Below, in pieces: positions 9,283-16,788 of a DNA stretch of 64,000 nt. Origin of the DNA: Alteromonas sp. KUL106 (lineage in GTDB: Bacteria > Pseudomonadota > Gammaproteobacteria > Enterobacterales > Alteromonadaceae); NCBI RefSeq assembly GCF_009811415.1, contig NZ_BLIG01000041.1, forward strand, positions 1-64,000, read 5' to 3'. Under the pieces are notes generated by a model. That model saw only the letters and a list, made by a program, of their open reading frames with translations. It did not search any database and had not been told where the DNA came from. A program made the position numbers and the translations under genes. Every line of letters begins with the position of its first letter. Within the stretch, counting starts at the first letter, position 1.

Positions 9283-10281
9283 TTAATCCCTTATTGGCAT
9301 TGAAATACAAACACGAAGCCCTGGGGTGGTATTTACAAGTTTGATATCGCCTTGATGAGCATGGACGATACCTGCTGTGACGCTTAGCCCGAGGCCAATG
9401 CCGCCTTTACCACTATCACTGCTGCGACTGGTTTGAAAAAGCTGAAATGGCGCTTTTAGCTGCTCTTTACTGAGCCCTTTTCCCGTGTCCTGTATTTCAA
9501 ATTCAAACTTTGTATCAGTCTTGCTAACCGTTAACGATACGGCGTCGTCACTGAACGTAAGGGCATTATCAATGACGTTAAATAAAGCTTGTTCAAACAA
9601 AGACTCAGAGGCTGTAATACATTCACTACTGCTGATATTGACCACTTTTAACCGTCGGTTGTTAATACGACTTTCTATAGACGCTAAAAGCGAAGTGAGA
9701 TTGATACGGGTTAGGTTTAGCACTAGTGCATTGTGCTCAATGCGTGTGGCTTGAAGTAGGTTTTCTACGTATATATAAAGGCGTTTACCTTCATCGTACA
9801 CCCCTTGCAATAGGGCCTTCTTCTCGATTTCTTCAAGCTTGTCTTGATATGTTGTATAGGTTTCCACCGAGCCAATTATAGTAGAGAGCGGCGTGCGCAA
9901 ATCGTGTGACACTGAACGCAGAATACGCGATTGCGTTTTTACAACCTGAAGCGCGTGCTGTTGGGCGTTAACATAAACCGCAAGCTCGCTCATGAGTATG
10001 GCCACCAAAATAAAAACAACGAAGTTAATGCTGTCTTCGATTTCAGCTATCTGAAATGAGTATAATGGCGCCGTAAAAAAGTAGTTGAAGCTTAGCGCCC
10101 CTGCTAGCCCAGCAAGCAAGCCATAAAACCTTGAGGTTGTTAACGCCACAATGGCACATGCCAGTTGTAGGATAAGTAGAATACCGCCAAGCGGTAAAAA
10201 CCAGTGGCTAAGTGCCAAACACCCCAAAATGGCTGAAGCCATGATGAAAAGTGTATAGAAACCGTGTTTAAATTGGGTCAT
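9283..10281 (-). CDS. Short KdpD-like sensor histidine kinase (DUF4118)
   Basis: 332 residues. About 100 N-terminal residues contain four close membrane helices of the DUF4118 (KdpD central) type, including LAGALSFNYFFTAPLYSF. The kinase core follows, with H126 in SVSHDLRTPLS, N-box NVIDNALTFS, G1 DTGKGLS and G2 GIGLGLSV. It lacks the ~400-residue KdpD and Usp domains of full-length KdpD (E. coli ~894 residues), so the cytosolic sensing part is missing. It is first in the operon with the KdpE-like regulator and KtrAB. It probably senses K+ or osmotic state at the membrane. Confidence 0.88.
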   Translation of the reverse strand: MTQFKHGFYTLFIMASAILGCLALSHWFLPLGGILLILQLACAIVALTTSRFYGLLAGLAGALSFNYFFTAPLYSFQIAEIEDSINFVVFILVAILMSELAVYVNAQQHALQVVKTQSRILRSVSHDLRTPLSTIIGSVETYTTYQDKLEEIEKKALLQGVYDEGKRLYIYVENLLQATRIEHNALVLNLTRINLTSLLASIESRINNRRLKVVNISSSECITASESLFEQALFNVIDNALTFSDDAVSLTVSKTDTKFEFEIQDTGKGLSKEQLKAPFQLFQTSRSSDSGKGGIGLGLSVTAGIVHAHQGDIKLVNTTPGLRVCISMPIRD

Positions 10282-10607
10282 AGGTCTATTGTGATTACGT
10301 CAACACTATGAGCATATCAACCAAAACAAAAATATACGCGTAAAATTTAGGTAAAAAGCGTTCTAACAATGACGGAAAAGCTTGCACATTTTTTGCTGCA
10401 CTCATTCACCCTACATCAAAACTGAGATGTTCTCGTTTTAAATAGTAAAGTGCCCTCATTGATATCCTCAAAACCGCTCATCGATTTATTCACACAACCT
10501 TCAAAACTAGCCATAGATACAGGAGATTTGATCGATTTTCACTGGTAAGTTTGTTAAGCGTTGCCATGGCATTTAATCAAATAGAGATAGACATAAGGAA
10601 TTTGACA
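10282..10607. other. Divergent intergenic region between the K+ operon and the small-peptide gene
   Basis: About 325 AT-rich bases that must carry the K+ operon promoter leftward and the small-peptide promoter rightward. On the minus strand, GTATATT near 10330 could be a -10 element, without a clear -35. A frame in register with the peptide gene opens at 10551, but it has no ribosome site comparable to the one before 10608. I see no repeat or RNA structure that I can support. Confidence 0.4.
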
Positions 10608-10811
10608 ATGAAAGAGCTAACAAAACATGAATTAGCGCAAGTAAGTGGTGGGAACTACCTCATAGGCCTAGGGTTTGGAATATTGGGTTCTTACGTGTAT
10701 GACAGCATAGGTGGGAAACAGGGCGTAGACAGCTATCTTGAAAATAGTGTTGCCTCCGCTCGGTCGAGCATAAACTATTGGAGCGGACGTATTCTTCGCA
10801 AGTTTAGATAG
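10608..10811 (+). CDS. Candidate double-glycine-leader peptide (bacteriocin/microcin-like precursor)
   Basis: 67 residues starting at ATG 10608 with AAGGAA seven bases upstream; the in-frame start at 10551 has no such site. The N-terminus MKELTKHELAQVSGG fits the double-glycine leader consensus of class II bacteriocins and microcins: Leu at -12, Glu -8, Leu -7, Val -4, then Gly-Gly at -2/-1. Cleavage would release a ~52-residue peptide rich in Gly and aromatics near its start (GLGFGILGSYVYDSIGG, with GxxxG spacing) and ending in basic residues (GRILRKFR). There are no Cys residues, so no disulfides or lanthionines. A small membrane protein follows two bases after the stop. No C39 ABC exporter is in the window, so export would depend on one elsewhere. 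The leader is seen directly; antibacterial function is inferred. Confidence 0.7.
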   Translation: MKELTKHELAQVSGGNYLIGLGFGILGSYVYDSIGGKQGVDSYLENSVASARSSINYWSGRILRKFR

Positions 10812-10813
10812 CC

Positions 10814-11206
10814 ATGCTTATTTCTTTAATTTGCGAGTATGTGAAGTCTCAAGCAAGCAGCAAATGGCTTTTCGCCGCCGTTTACTACGGCGGACTCGCG
10901 TTTTGTTGTTATTTTACCTATTTACACATCATGGAGTTAAGAGAATATAGCAGCAATTTAATGTTCAACGCCGCGCCTAACTTTTTGGCTGTTCCCATCA
11001 CCTTTGCTTTTGCTTTTCCCGTCGCTAACGACAATAGAAAAGTCACCGCACTCTTTTGCGCATTGGGCGTGGTGGGATATGAGTTTATGCAGCTTGGAAT
11101 GGATGAGAGAACGTTTGACAGTTTGGATGTCTTATTTTCGGTAATAGGCTATGGGTTTATGCTGTTAGCCATTAAGGTTGAAAAGAAAATAGCTTCACGT
11201 TTTTAA
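10814..11206 (+). CDS. Small integral membrane protein, candidate immunity partner
   Basis: 130 residues with about four membrane helices (around 17-40, 53-72, 77-95 and 104-123), short polar loops and a basic C-terminus (KVEKKIASRF). I do not recognise a family. It starts two bases after the stop of the double-glycine peptide gene and ends just before a strong terminator, so the two genes form one transcript. Small polytopic proteins directly after a bacteriocin precursor are often immunity proteins; that is the basis of the call, and it is an inference. Other possibilities are a peptide-modifying or secretion accessory protein. Confidence 0.6.
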   Translation: MLISLICEYVKSQASSKWLFAAVYYGGLAFCCYFTYLHIMELREYSSNLMFNAAPNFLAVPITFAFAFPVANDNRKVTALFCALGVVGYEFMQLGMDERTFDSLDVLFSVIGYGFMLLAIKVEKKIASRF

Positions 11207-11210
11207 AGAC

Positions 11211-11240
11211 AAAAACGGCACCTCACTGATGCCGTTTTTT
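11211..11240 (+). terminator. Rho-independent terminator, usable in both directions
   Basis: A perfect 10-base inverted repeat, AAAAACGGCA and TGCCGTTTTT, around a 9-base loop with a T-run after the stem. It lies directly behind the membrane-protein gene and between it and the convergent DAHP synthase gene. The A-run on the left makes it work for minus-strand transcripts too. Confidence 0.88.
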
Positions 11241-11265
11241 CACATAGCCGATGCGAAAATCGCTT

Positions 11266-11321
11266 ATTACGCATTACGCATTACGCATTACGCATTACGC
11301 ATTACGCATTACGCATTACGC
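11266..11321. repeat. Tandem repeat, eight perfect copies of ATTACGC
   Basis: Eight uninterrupted copies of the 7-base unit ATTACGC (GCGTAAT on the other strand). The right end runs into the last codons and stop of the class II DAHP synthase gene: the final Asn-Ala-stop (AAT GCG TAA) is itself made of repeat units. Because the stop comes in the first units, copy-number change should not alter the protein but would change the distance to the terminator. A perfect heptamer array is a likely slippage hot spot. Confidence 0.95.
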
Positions 11322-12652
11322 AAATGATCAGCTACCAAGAACGCCATTTCAAGCACTTGGTCTGCATTCAATCGCGGGTCACATTGCGTTTTATATGCCT
11401 GTGCTAAATCTTCATCGCTAATTTTGTAAGCGCCACCGGTACATTCGGTTACGTGCTGACCGGTCATCTCAAGGTGGATACCACCAGCATGTGTTCCTTC
11501 GGCTTCATGAGCTTGGAAGAACTGTTTAATTTCTTTCAAAATTGCATCGAAGTTACGTGTTTTATAGCCACTCGATGCCGAGAAAGTATTGCCATGCATC
11601 GGATCTGAGCTCCACACAACGTGGCGACCTTCAGCTTTCACTTTACGCAACAAGCGCGGCAAGTTGTCTGCTAGATTATCAGCGCCCATGCGCGTGATAA
11701 GGGTTAAACGACCGGGATCGTTTAGCGGGTTAAGTGCATCAATTAAACGTATAAGTTCGTCTTCTTGCATGCTTGGCCCCACTTTCACACCAATTGGGTT
11801 GTGAATACCGCGGAAAAACTCAACGTGTGCGTGGTCTAATTGACGAGTACGTTCACCAATCCACACCATGTGAGCCGAACAGTCATAAGGTTTACCCGTA
11901 AGGGTGTCGACACGCGTTAACGCCTGTTCGTAGTTCAACAGCAGTGCTTCGTGGGATGTAAACAGCGAAGTTTCATGGAGCGTTGAGCTGGTTTGCGCAT
12001 TAATGCCGATGACATCCATAAATTCAAGGGTATCTTGAATACGGTTGGCCATATCCGAGTAACGCTCTTTAAGCGGATTGTTCTCAACAAACGCCATGTT
12101 CCAGCGGTTGACTTCGTGAAGGTCTGCTAATCCTCCCTGCGCGAAAGCACGCAGTAGATTCAGCGTTGATGCGCTGCGGTGGTACGCTTCCAACAAACGA
12201 TCTGGGTCCGGACGACGCGCCGCCTCGGTGAATTCGAAGTTATTAATAATATCGCCGCGATAGCTTGGTAAGGTCACGCCATCACGGGTCTCAAAATCAG
12301 ACGAGCGAGGCTTAGCGTATTGCCCAGCCATGCGTGCAACTTTTGTTACCGGGCAGCGGCCAGCAAAAGTAAGCACAATTGCCATTTGAAGAATAACTTT
12401 AAAGGTGTCGCGAATTTTGGGCGCGTTAAACTCATCAAACGATTCAGCGCAGTCACCGCCTTGCAAAAGAAAGCCTTTACCCAAGCTCACTTCACCTAGC
12501 TGACGTCGAAGCTCTCGAGCTTCAGCAGCGAATACCAGTGGAGGATAAGAACTCAGTGTTTGCTCTACTTCTTTAAGACGTACTTTGTCTTCGTACTCTG
12601 GTTGTTGAAGAATAGGTTTACTTCTCCAACTATCAACTTGCCAATTACTCAA
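11309..12652 (-). CDS. Class II 3-deoxy-7-phosphoheptulonate (DAHP) synthase
   Basis: 447-residue enzyme of the plant-like class II DAHP synthases. It joins phosphoenolpyruvate and erythrose-4-phosphate in the first step of the shikimate pathway. Signatures are LLQGGDCAESF with metal-binding C68, ARMAGQYAKPRSSDFE, WIGERTRQLDHAHVEF, the VWSSDPMHGNT active-site segment and GGIHLEMTGQHVTECTGG. The length is standard. The gene is alone on its strand, about 180 bases downstream of btuD. Its 3' end lies in the heptamer repeat. Bacterial class II forms can serve aromatic amino acids or secondary metabolism; no secondary-metabolite genes are adjacent, so housekeeping use is more likely. Confidence 0.95.
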   Translation of the reverse strand: MSNWQVDSWRSKPILQQPEYEDKVRLKEVEQTLSSYPPLVFAAEARELRRQLGEVSLGKGFLLQGGDCAESFDEFNAPKIRDTFKVILQMAIVLTFAGRCPVTKVARMAGQYAKPRSSDFETRDGVTLPSYRGDIINNFEFTEAARRPDPDRLLEAYHRSASTLNLLRAFAQGGLADLHEVNRWNMAFVENNPLKERYSDMANRIQDTLEFMDVIGINAQTSSTLHETSLFTSHEALLLNYEQALTRVDTLTGKPYDCSAHMVWIGERTRQLDHAHVEFFRGIHNPIGVKVGPSMQEDELIRLIDALNPLNDPGRLTLITRMGADNLADNLPRLLRKVKAEGRHVVWSSDPMHGNTFSASSGYKTRNFDAILKEIKQFFQAHEAEGTHAGGIHLEMTGQHVTECTGGAYKISDEDLAQAYKTQCDPRLNADQVLEMAFLVADHLRNA

Positions 12653-12830
12653 CGGTGTTCTCCTGATAATAAACGTAGGGCAAACGTTTTACTGAAAATA
12701 GTCATTGAAGCGCATCGCTTCAAATAAAAAAGACTGTACAGCGCCTCAAGAAATGTCTGTAGCGCTTTTTTCTAATTAGTCTAATGTGAAAATATAAATC
12801 TAAAACAATATTTGAAGCACTTTACCACAT

Positions 12831-13724
12831 TTATTCTAGGGAAATAGGTGCGCAAACTTGAATTTCTAGAAAGTTATCGTGCTTGCTTATAGCAAAATGA
12901 CATTCAAACACATGTTCAAGGTTAGTTTGGGTGGCCACCTCTTGCGGCTCTCCCAACGCCACCATGCGGCCTTTTTGCATTAACCATAGGCAATCGCAAT
13001 AGTTGGCGCTAAGCGCGATATCGTGAGACGTCATAAGTATTGTATTTCCTTTGTTGCAAAGGAACTTAACTAAATTAGCCAGTGCATATTGATGCCTGAT
13101 ATCGAGCCCCTGCAGTGGTTCATCGAGAAACGCAATGCCCTCTCCCCGTTCTAGTTGCGGCCAAATTTGCAGGAGCGAGCGACAAATTTCTACCCGCTGA
13201 CGCTCGCCGCCAGATAGCTGAGTGAGAATTTTGTTCAAGAAGTCAGACACCTCCAGCGCTTTTTCTAACACAGGAGGAATAAGTGAACTTAGCTGTGCTG
13301 TTGTATAGAAGCTTAAGTATTCTTTTACTGACAAGTGAAAACCACTTTCGCTTTGTTGAGCTAACAAGGTTCGTACACTTGCCAACATTGCGAGGGACCA
13401 ATTATCCATTGGCTTGCCAAGCAGCCTGACCTGCCCTTCATCTGCATTGATAAGCCCTGAAAGCGTATGCAATAACGTAGATTTTCCTGCACCGTTTGGA
13501 CCTATAATGTGAATACATTCACCTTTCTTCACTTCTAAAGCTTGTACAAAAAGCCGAGATGTCACTTTTACATTTTGAAGGCATAGAACGATTTGGCTAT
13601 CAACTCGGTTATGTTCAGTGCTAAGGCTTTGTTTCTCGTTATTTTCGGCTACGTCTTGCTTATTAACCTCGTTACCGTCATTACCACTCGGGGGTGGGTC
13701 ATGTTTGAAGTGAGAGTTCTGCAT
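12831..13724 (-). CDS. btuD: Vitamin B12 ABC transporter ATPase BtuD-like
   Basis: ATPase of a FecCD-type importer. It has Walker A IGPNGAGKST, Q-loop LLAQQSE, signature LSGGERQR, Walker B GIAFLDEPLQGLD and the H-loop MTSHDIAL. The frame is open to 13784, but the first residues would overlap btuC by about 50 bases. I chose the ATG at 13724, just after the btuC stop. Even so, about 45 polar residues precede the ABC domain, more than in E. coli BtuD. It pairs with the preceding BtuC permease. No BtuF binding protein is adjacent. The B12 substrate is inferred from resemblance; a siderophore importer is the alternative. Confidence 0.8.
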   Translation of the reverse strand: MQNSHFKHDPPPSGNDGNEVNKQDVAENNEKQSLSTEHNRVDSQIVLCLQNVKVTSRLFVQALEVKKGECIHIIGPNGAGKSTLLHTLSGLINADEGQVRLLGKPMDNWSLAMLASVRTLLAQQSESGFHLSVKEYLSFYTTAQLSSLIPPVLEKALEVSDFLNKILTQLSGGERQRVEICRSLLQIWPQLERGEGIAFLDEPLQGLDIRHQYALANLVKFLCNKGNTILMTSHDIALSANYCDCLWLMQKGRMVALGEPQEVATQTNLEHVFECHFAISKHDNFLEIQVCAPISLE

Positions 13725-13734
13725 CGCTATTTTA

Positions 13735-14706
13735 TCACCCTTTGATTTGGCCATTGGCCAGTGCCCAAATGAGTAATGGACCACCTAAGGTTGCCGTAAC
13801 CATAGAAACTGGCAGCGTTATCGCGCGGGTCAGTTCAGAGCTTAATGCGACTAGCATGAGTAAACTTGCCCCGCACAACGCGCTTAGAGGCAATAAAAAA
13901 CGGTTATTGTGCCCAATAAGCAAGCGTAAGATATGGGGGACCAGCAAACCAACAAATGCAATCGAGCCTGCCATAGAAACCGCCGTGCCCACGGCGATAG
14001 CGCAAACAATTAAGGCACGCTCGGTAAGTTTATCGACATCAATACCACTACTTTTCGCGGCCAATTCGCCCGCATAAAGCTTATTGAGGTCTCCTGCCCA
14101 ATAAATTTGTAGCGCGACAGCAATGACAATCAGCGGGGCTCCCACAGATAAAATTAACCAGTTGGTTTGATACAAATTCCCCATTAGCCAAAATGTGAGA
14201 TTGCGAAGCGCGTTTGCATCACTGAACATGTAGAGCCACGCAATCACAGCGCCGCTGATCGTGGATATGGCAATACCCGCTAAAATCACAGCCGTGGATG
14301 AATTCAATAGCTTTCTTGCAAGGCGATAGATGATGAATGTCGATAGTAGCGCGCCAATAAAACATCCCATGGGAAGTAAATAATGTAGGTAGGCTGATGC
14401 CCATTGTGGCGTTAACAGCAACAGTAGCGCTGCGACCAAACTCGCCCCGCTTGTTATACCAATAATGCCAGGGTCTGCCAGTGGGTTTCGCAATACCACT
14501 TGCAGGGAAGCACCACTAACAGAGAGTGCCGCTCCGACTAGGCATGCCGTGAGTATAAGCGGCATTTGTAATTGCACAATAATATGCTGCTTGAGCGCGG
14601 TAGGCGCGTCAGACCAACCTGTTGCCCCCAGAATTCCTGCGGCACCAAGTACCAACGCAAGGCTTACAACTACAATAACAATATTGACGACATTGCGCCT
14701 TATCAA
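13735..14706 (-). CDS. btuC: Vitamin B12 ABC transporter permease BtuC-like
   Basis: 323-residue inner-membrane permease of the FecCD family with about ten helices. Family marks are GAALSVSGASLQVVLRNPLADPGIIGITSGAS split over helices 2-3, and the cytoplasmic coupling segment AGSIAFVGLLVPHILRLLIGHNNR. It lies 12 bases after a low-molecular-weight phosphatase gene and directly before btuD, so phosphatase-btuC-btuD probably share a transcript. I found no cobalamin riboswitch in the short upstream gaps. Substrate choice between B12 and iron chelates cannot be settled from sequence alone; resemblance to BtuC favours B12. Confidence 0.82.
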   Translation of the reverse strand: MIRRNVVNIVIVVVSLALVLGAAGILGATGWSDAPTALKQHIIVQLQMPLILTACLVGAALSVSGASLQVVLRNPLADPGIIGITSGASLVAALLLLLTPQWASAYLHYLLPMGCFIGALLSTFIIYRLARKLLNSSTAVILAGIAISTISGAVIAWLYMFSDANALRNLTFWLMGNLYQTNWLILSVGAPLIVIAVALQIYWAGDLNKLYAGELAAKSSGIDVDKLTERALIVCAIAVGTAVSMAGSIAFVGLLVPHILRLLIGHNNRFLLPLSALCGASLLMLVALSSELTRAITLPVSMVTATLGGPLLIWALANGQIKG

Positions 14707-14718
14707 GGTAATCCCGCC

Positions 14719-15195
14719 CTATGATTTTTGTGTGTTTTTAAGATGAGCGATCAAACCTTCTGACGCCTCTTCTATAAGGTCTAACACAAGCTCGAAGCCT
14801 CGTTTCCCGCCATAATACGGATCGGGTACCTCTTTATCTTCAACATCTGCGAAGTCTAAAAATAGCTTAATTTTATTATGATGCTGCCCTGGAGCCATGC
14901 CATGAAGGTTTGCAAGATTGCTATTATCCATAGCCAAAATATAGTCGAAACGCTCAAAGTCATTTTCATCTACACGTCGACATTTAAGCCCTTTAAAGCT
15001 GTAACCACGCTCAACGCCCGCGGCTTGTGAGCGTTTATCTGCTGGCTTACCAATGTGATAACCGTGTGTCCCGGCAGAATCAATGTCTATATCTAAGCCA
15101 GCTTCAGCGGCTTTTTTCTTAAATACGGCTTCGGCCGTGGGCGAACGGCAAATATTCCCCAAGCATACAAATAACACCGATGTAGATTGTTTCAT
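14719..15195 (-). CDS. Low-molecular-weight protein-tyrosine phosphatase
   Basis: 158 residues, the standard length. The P-loop is C11-LGNIC-R17-S at the N-terminus (CX5R), and the general-acid Asp is D125 in EVPDPYYGG. It hydrolyses phosphotyrosine or small aromatic phosphates in the cytoplasm. It is not beside capsule or exopolysaccharide kinase genes, where such enzymes are often found, but upstream of btuC at 12 bases. No physiological link to B12 uptake is evident. All catalytic residues are present. Confidence 0.92.
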   Translation of the reverse strand: MKQSTSVLFVCLGNICRSPTAEAVFKKKAAEAGLDIDIDSAGTHGYHIGKPADKRSQAAGVERGYSFKGLKCRRVDENDFERFDYILAMDNSNLANLHGMAPGQHHNKIKLFLDFADVEDKEVPDPYYGGKRGFELVLDLIEEASEGLIAHLKNTQKS

Positions 15196-15288
15196 TCAAA
15201 ATCCTATTTCAACGCGGTGACGGAGCGCGACTAAACTTTATAGCTAGTTTCACGTATGATACGCCGTCAGAAAAATTGTGGAGTTAGT

Positions 15289-16011
15289 ATGACCGCACAT
15301 GTACTTATGCTAAGTAGCTCACGCCAAGGCAGCGAAGCCTACTTAGAGCACGCTAGAGCGCTTATTTTTGCACACTTAGGTGAAATTCGCGACCTTCTAT
15401 TTGTACCTTACGCAGCCGTAACCCAATCGTATGATAGCTACGTGGATGCTGTCGCGACTGCACTGCCAGAGTGCAACGTAACAGGCCTGCACACCCTTGA
15501 AGATCCGGTTACTGCGATAAATAACGCCAAGAAGAACGGTCAAGCCATTGTCGTGGGTGGAGGAAATACGTTTCATCTGCTCTCAACCCTTTATGCTAAT
15601 GCGCTTATTGTGCCAATGAAGCACGCCATTGCCGATGGAACGCCTTATATCGGTTGGAGCGCGGGCTCAAACATTTGTGGACAATCAATTAGAACCACCA
15701 ATGATATGCCTATAGTCGAGCCTCCAAGCTTTGATGCATTGGACGTTGTTCCGTTCCAAATAAACCCGCACTACACTGATTATCAGCCCCCCGGTCACAA
15801 CGGTGAAACCCGCGATCAGCGTTTGGCAGAATTCACCACGTTGAACCCAACTACACCTGTGGTTGCTATTCGCGAAGGCACGGCCCTGCACCTCAGCGAT
15901 AGTCAGCTTAGCCTCTTAGGTGAAAGGGACGGTTTCATCTTTTTAGGTGAAGAAAAAACGCCTATTCACTCAGGCGATGACTTAACGTATTTGCTCAATA
16001 GCGGCGAGTAG
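15289..16011 (+). CDS. pepE: Dipeptidase E (peptidase E, S51 family)
   Basis: Cytoplasmic serine peptidase that splits dipeptides with N-terminal aspartate. The catalytic Ser is S124 in IGWSAGSN, and VVGGGNTFHLL precedes it as in the family. The frame opens at 15256, but GGAG six bases before the ATG at 15289 favours that start, giving 240 residues against about 229 in E. coli. The His of the triad is in the FQINPHYTDYQPPGHNGETR region. The 3' end overlaps the convergent bioD gene by 30 bases. Confidence 0.92.
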   Translation: MTAHVLMLSSSRQGSEAYLEHARALIFAHLGEIRDLLFVPYAAVTQSYDSYVDAVATALPECNVTGLHTLEDPVTAINNAKKNGQAIVVGGGNTFHLLSTLYANALIVPMKHAIADGTPYIGWSAGSNICGQSIRTTNDMPIVEPPSFDALDVVPFQINPHYTDYQPPGHNGETRDQRLAEFTTLNPTTPVVAIREGTALHLSDSQLSLLGERDGFIFLGEEKTPIHSGDDLTYLLNSGE

Positions 16012-16788
16012 CGCCTCTTCGTTAGGTTTTAACTGATAAGGAATTTCGGCCAACAACGGCTCAGGTAACATGGCAATGAGAGAACGCAGGTTCTCTTCGT
16101 ATCGTGTCATGTTACCTGTGATATCATTCGCTACCCACCCTTTTATGGTTAACCCATCTGCACGAATCGCTTCTGCGGTTAATAACGCATGGTTCAAGCA
16201 ACCCAGTCGCATGCCCACGACTAAAATCACGTCCATTTTGAGGGTTTTCACCACATCGGAAAGATAGTAAGTAGGCGTAAATTCATCGCCCACCGTTAAC
16301 GGTAAACGCCACCCGCCAGCTCCTTCCATTAACAAGATATCTGGCTGATAGGTATTTAGTACGTCAAGCCCTTGGGCAACGCTTTCAAAGGTTAGCGCAA
16401 CACCTTCTTCGAGCGCAGCAATATGTGGCGCGATTGCTGGCTTAAGTGCAATTGGGTTTATTTGATGTAGAGGAAGTGTCTGTCCACTTTCATCTATTTG
16501 ATGTAGAGGAAGTGTCTGTCCACTTTCATCGCTTTTTTCATTTGCGCTTTCAAGCGCGTTATTGTCTGTAATTTTAATGGCTTTGTTTGCGCGTATTTTG
16601 GAGCACGCTTTCTGAATATTTAGCGCATCTTCGTTAACCCACTCACCATCAATCTGTTCGCAACCGGCGGCGATAGGTTTGTAACCGATAGCCCCTAGCG
16701 AAGCTTTTTGCGCGGCTTTTAATAGTTGGCAGGTAACATAGGTTTTCCCCACCTCTGTGTCGGTACCGGTAATGAAATACTGCTTCAT
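15982..16788 (-). CDS. bioD: Dethiobiotin synthetase BioD with an internal 12-residue duplication
   Basis: ATP-dependent synthetase that closes the ureido ring of dethiobiotin from 7,8-diaminopelargonate and CO2. The P-loop is GTDTEVGKT (8-16), with K37 in GYKPIAAG and LLMEGAGGWRLPL later. At 268 residues it is about 40 longer than E. coli BioD. The extra length sits at ~75-112 and includes DESGQTLPLHQI twice in tandem (87-98 and 99-110), just before the PIALKPAIAPHIAA segment equivalent to the substrate loop. It is the last gene of bioB-F-C-D, and its start overlaps the bioC stop by 4 bases. The insertion is probably a surface loop. Confidence 0.95.
   Translation of the reverse strand: MKQYFITGTDTEVGKTYVTCQLLKAAQKASLGAIGYKPIAAGCEQIDGEWVNEDALNIQKACSKIRANKAIKITDNNALESANEKSDESGQTLPLHQIDESGQTLPLHQINPIALKPAIAPHIAALEEGVALTFESVAQGLDVLNTYQPDILLMEGAGGWRLPLTVGDEFTPTYYLSDVVKTLKMDVILVVGMRLGCLNHALLTAEAIRADGLTIKGWVANDITGNMTRYEENLRSLIAMLPEPLLAEIPYQLKPNEEALLAAIEQIR
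16460..16531. repeat. 36-base in-frame tandem duplication inside bioD
   Basis: Two adjacent 36-base copies (16460-16495 and 16496-16531) that differ only at the last base (T versus G on the plus strand). Each encodes 12 residues, so the bioD frame is kept. Near identity at silent positions points to a recent duplication. Confidence 0.95.

Noticed and set aside
10551..10607. Longer start of the double-glycine peptide at 10551.
   Set aside because: It would put 19 residues before a leader that is already complete, and it lacks a ribosome site as good as the AAGGAA before 10608.
11266..11321. Heptamer array as a CRISPR.
   Set aside because: There are no spacers; the units are contiguous and only 7 bases long.
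12722..12775. Hairpin or attenuator in the leader of the DAHP synthase gene (GCGC-rich repeats flanked by A and T runs).
   Set aside because: The repeats GCGCTACAGAC and GCGCTGTACAG are direct rather than inverted, and only a 5-base stem forms. No leader peptide rich in aromatic codons is apparent.
15196..15288. A cobalamin riboswitch controlling the btu genes.
   Set aside because: The gap upstream of the phosphatase-btuC-btuD run is too short and no B12-box sequence was seen.
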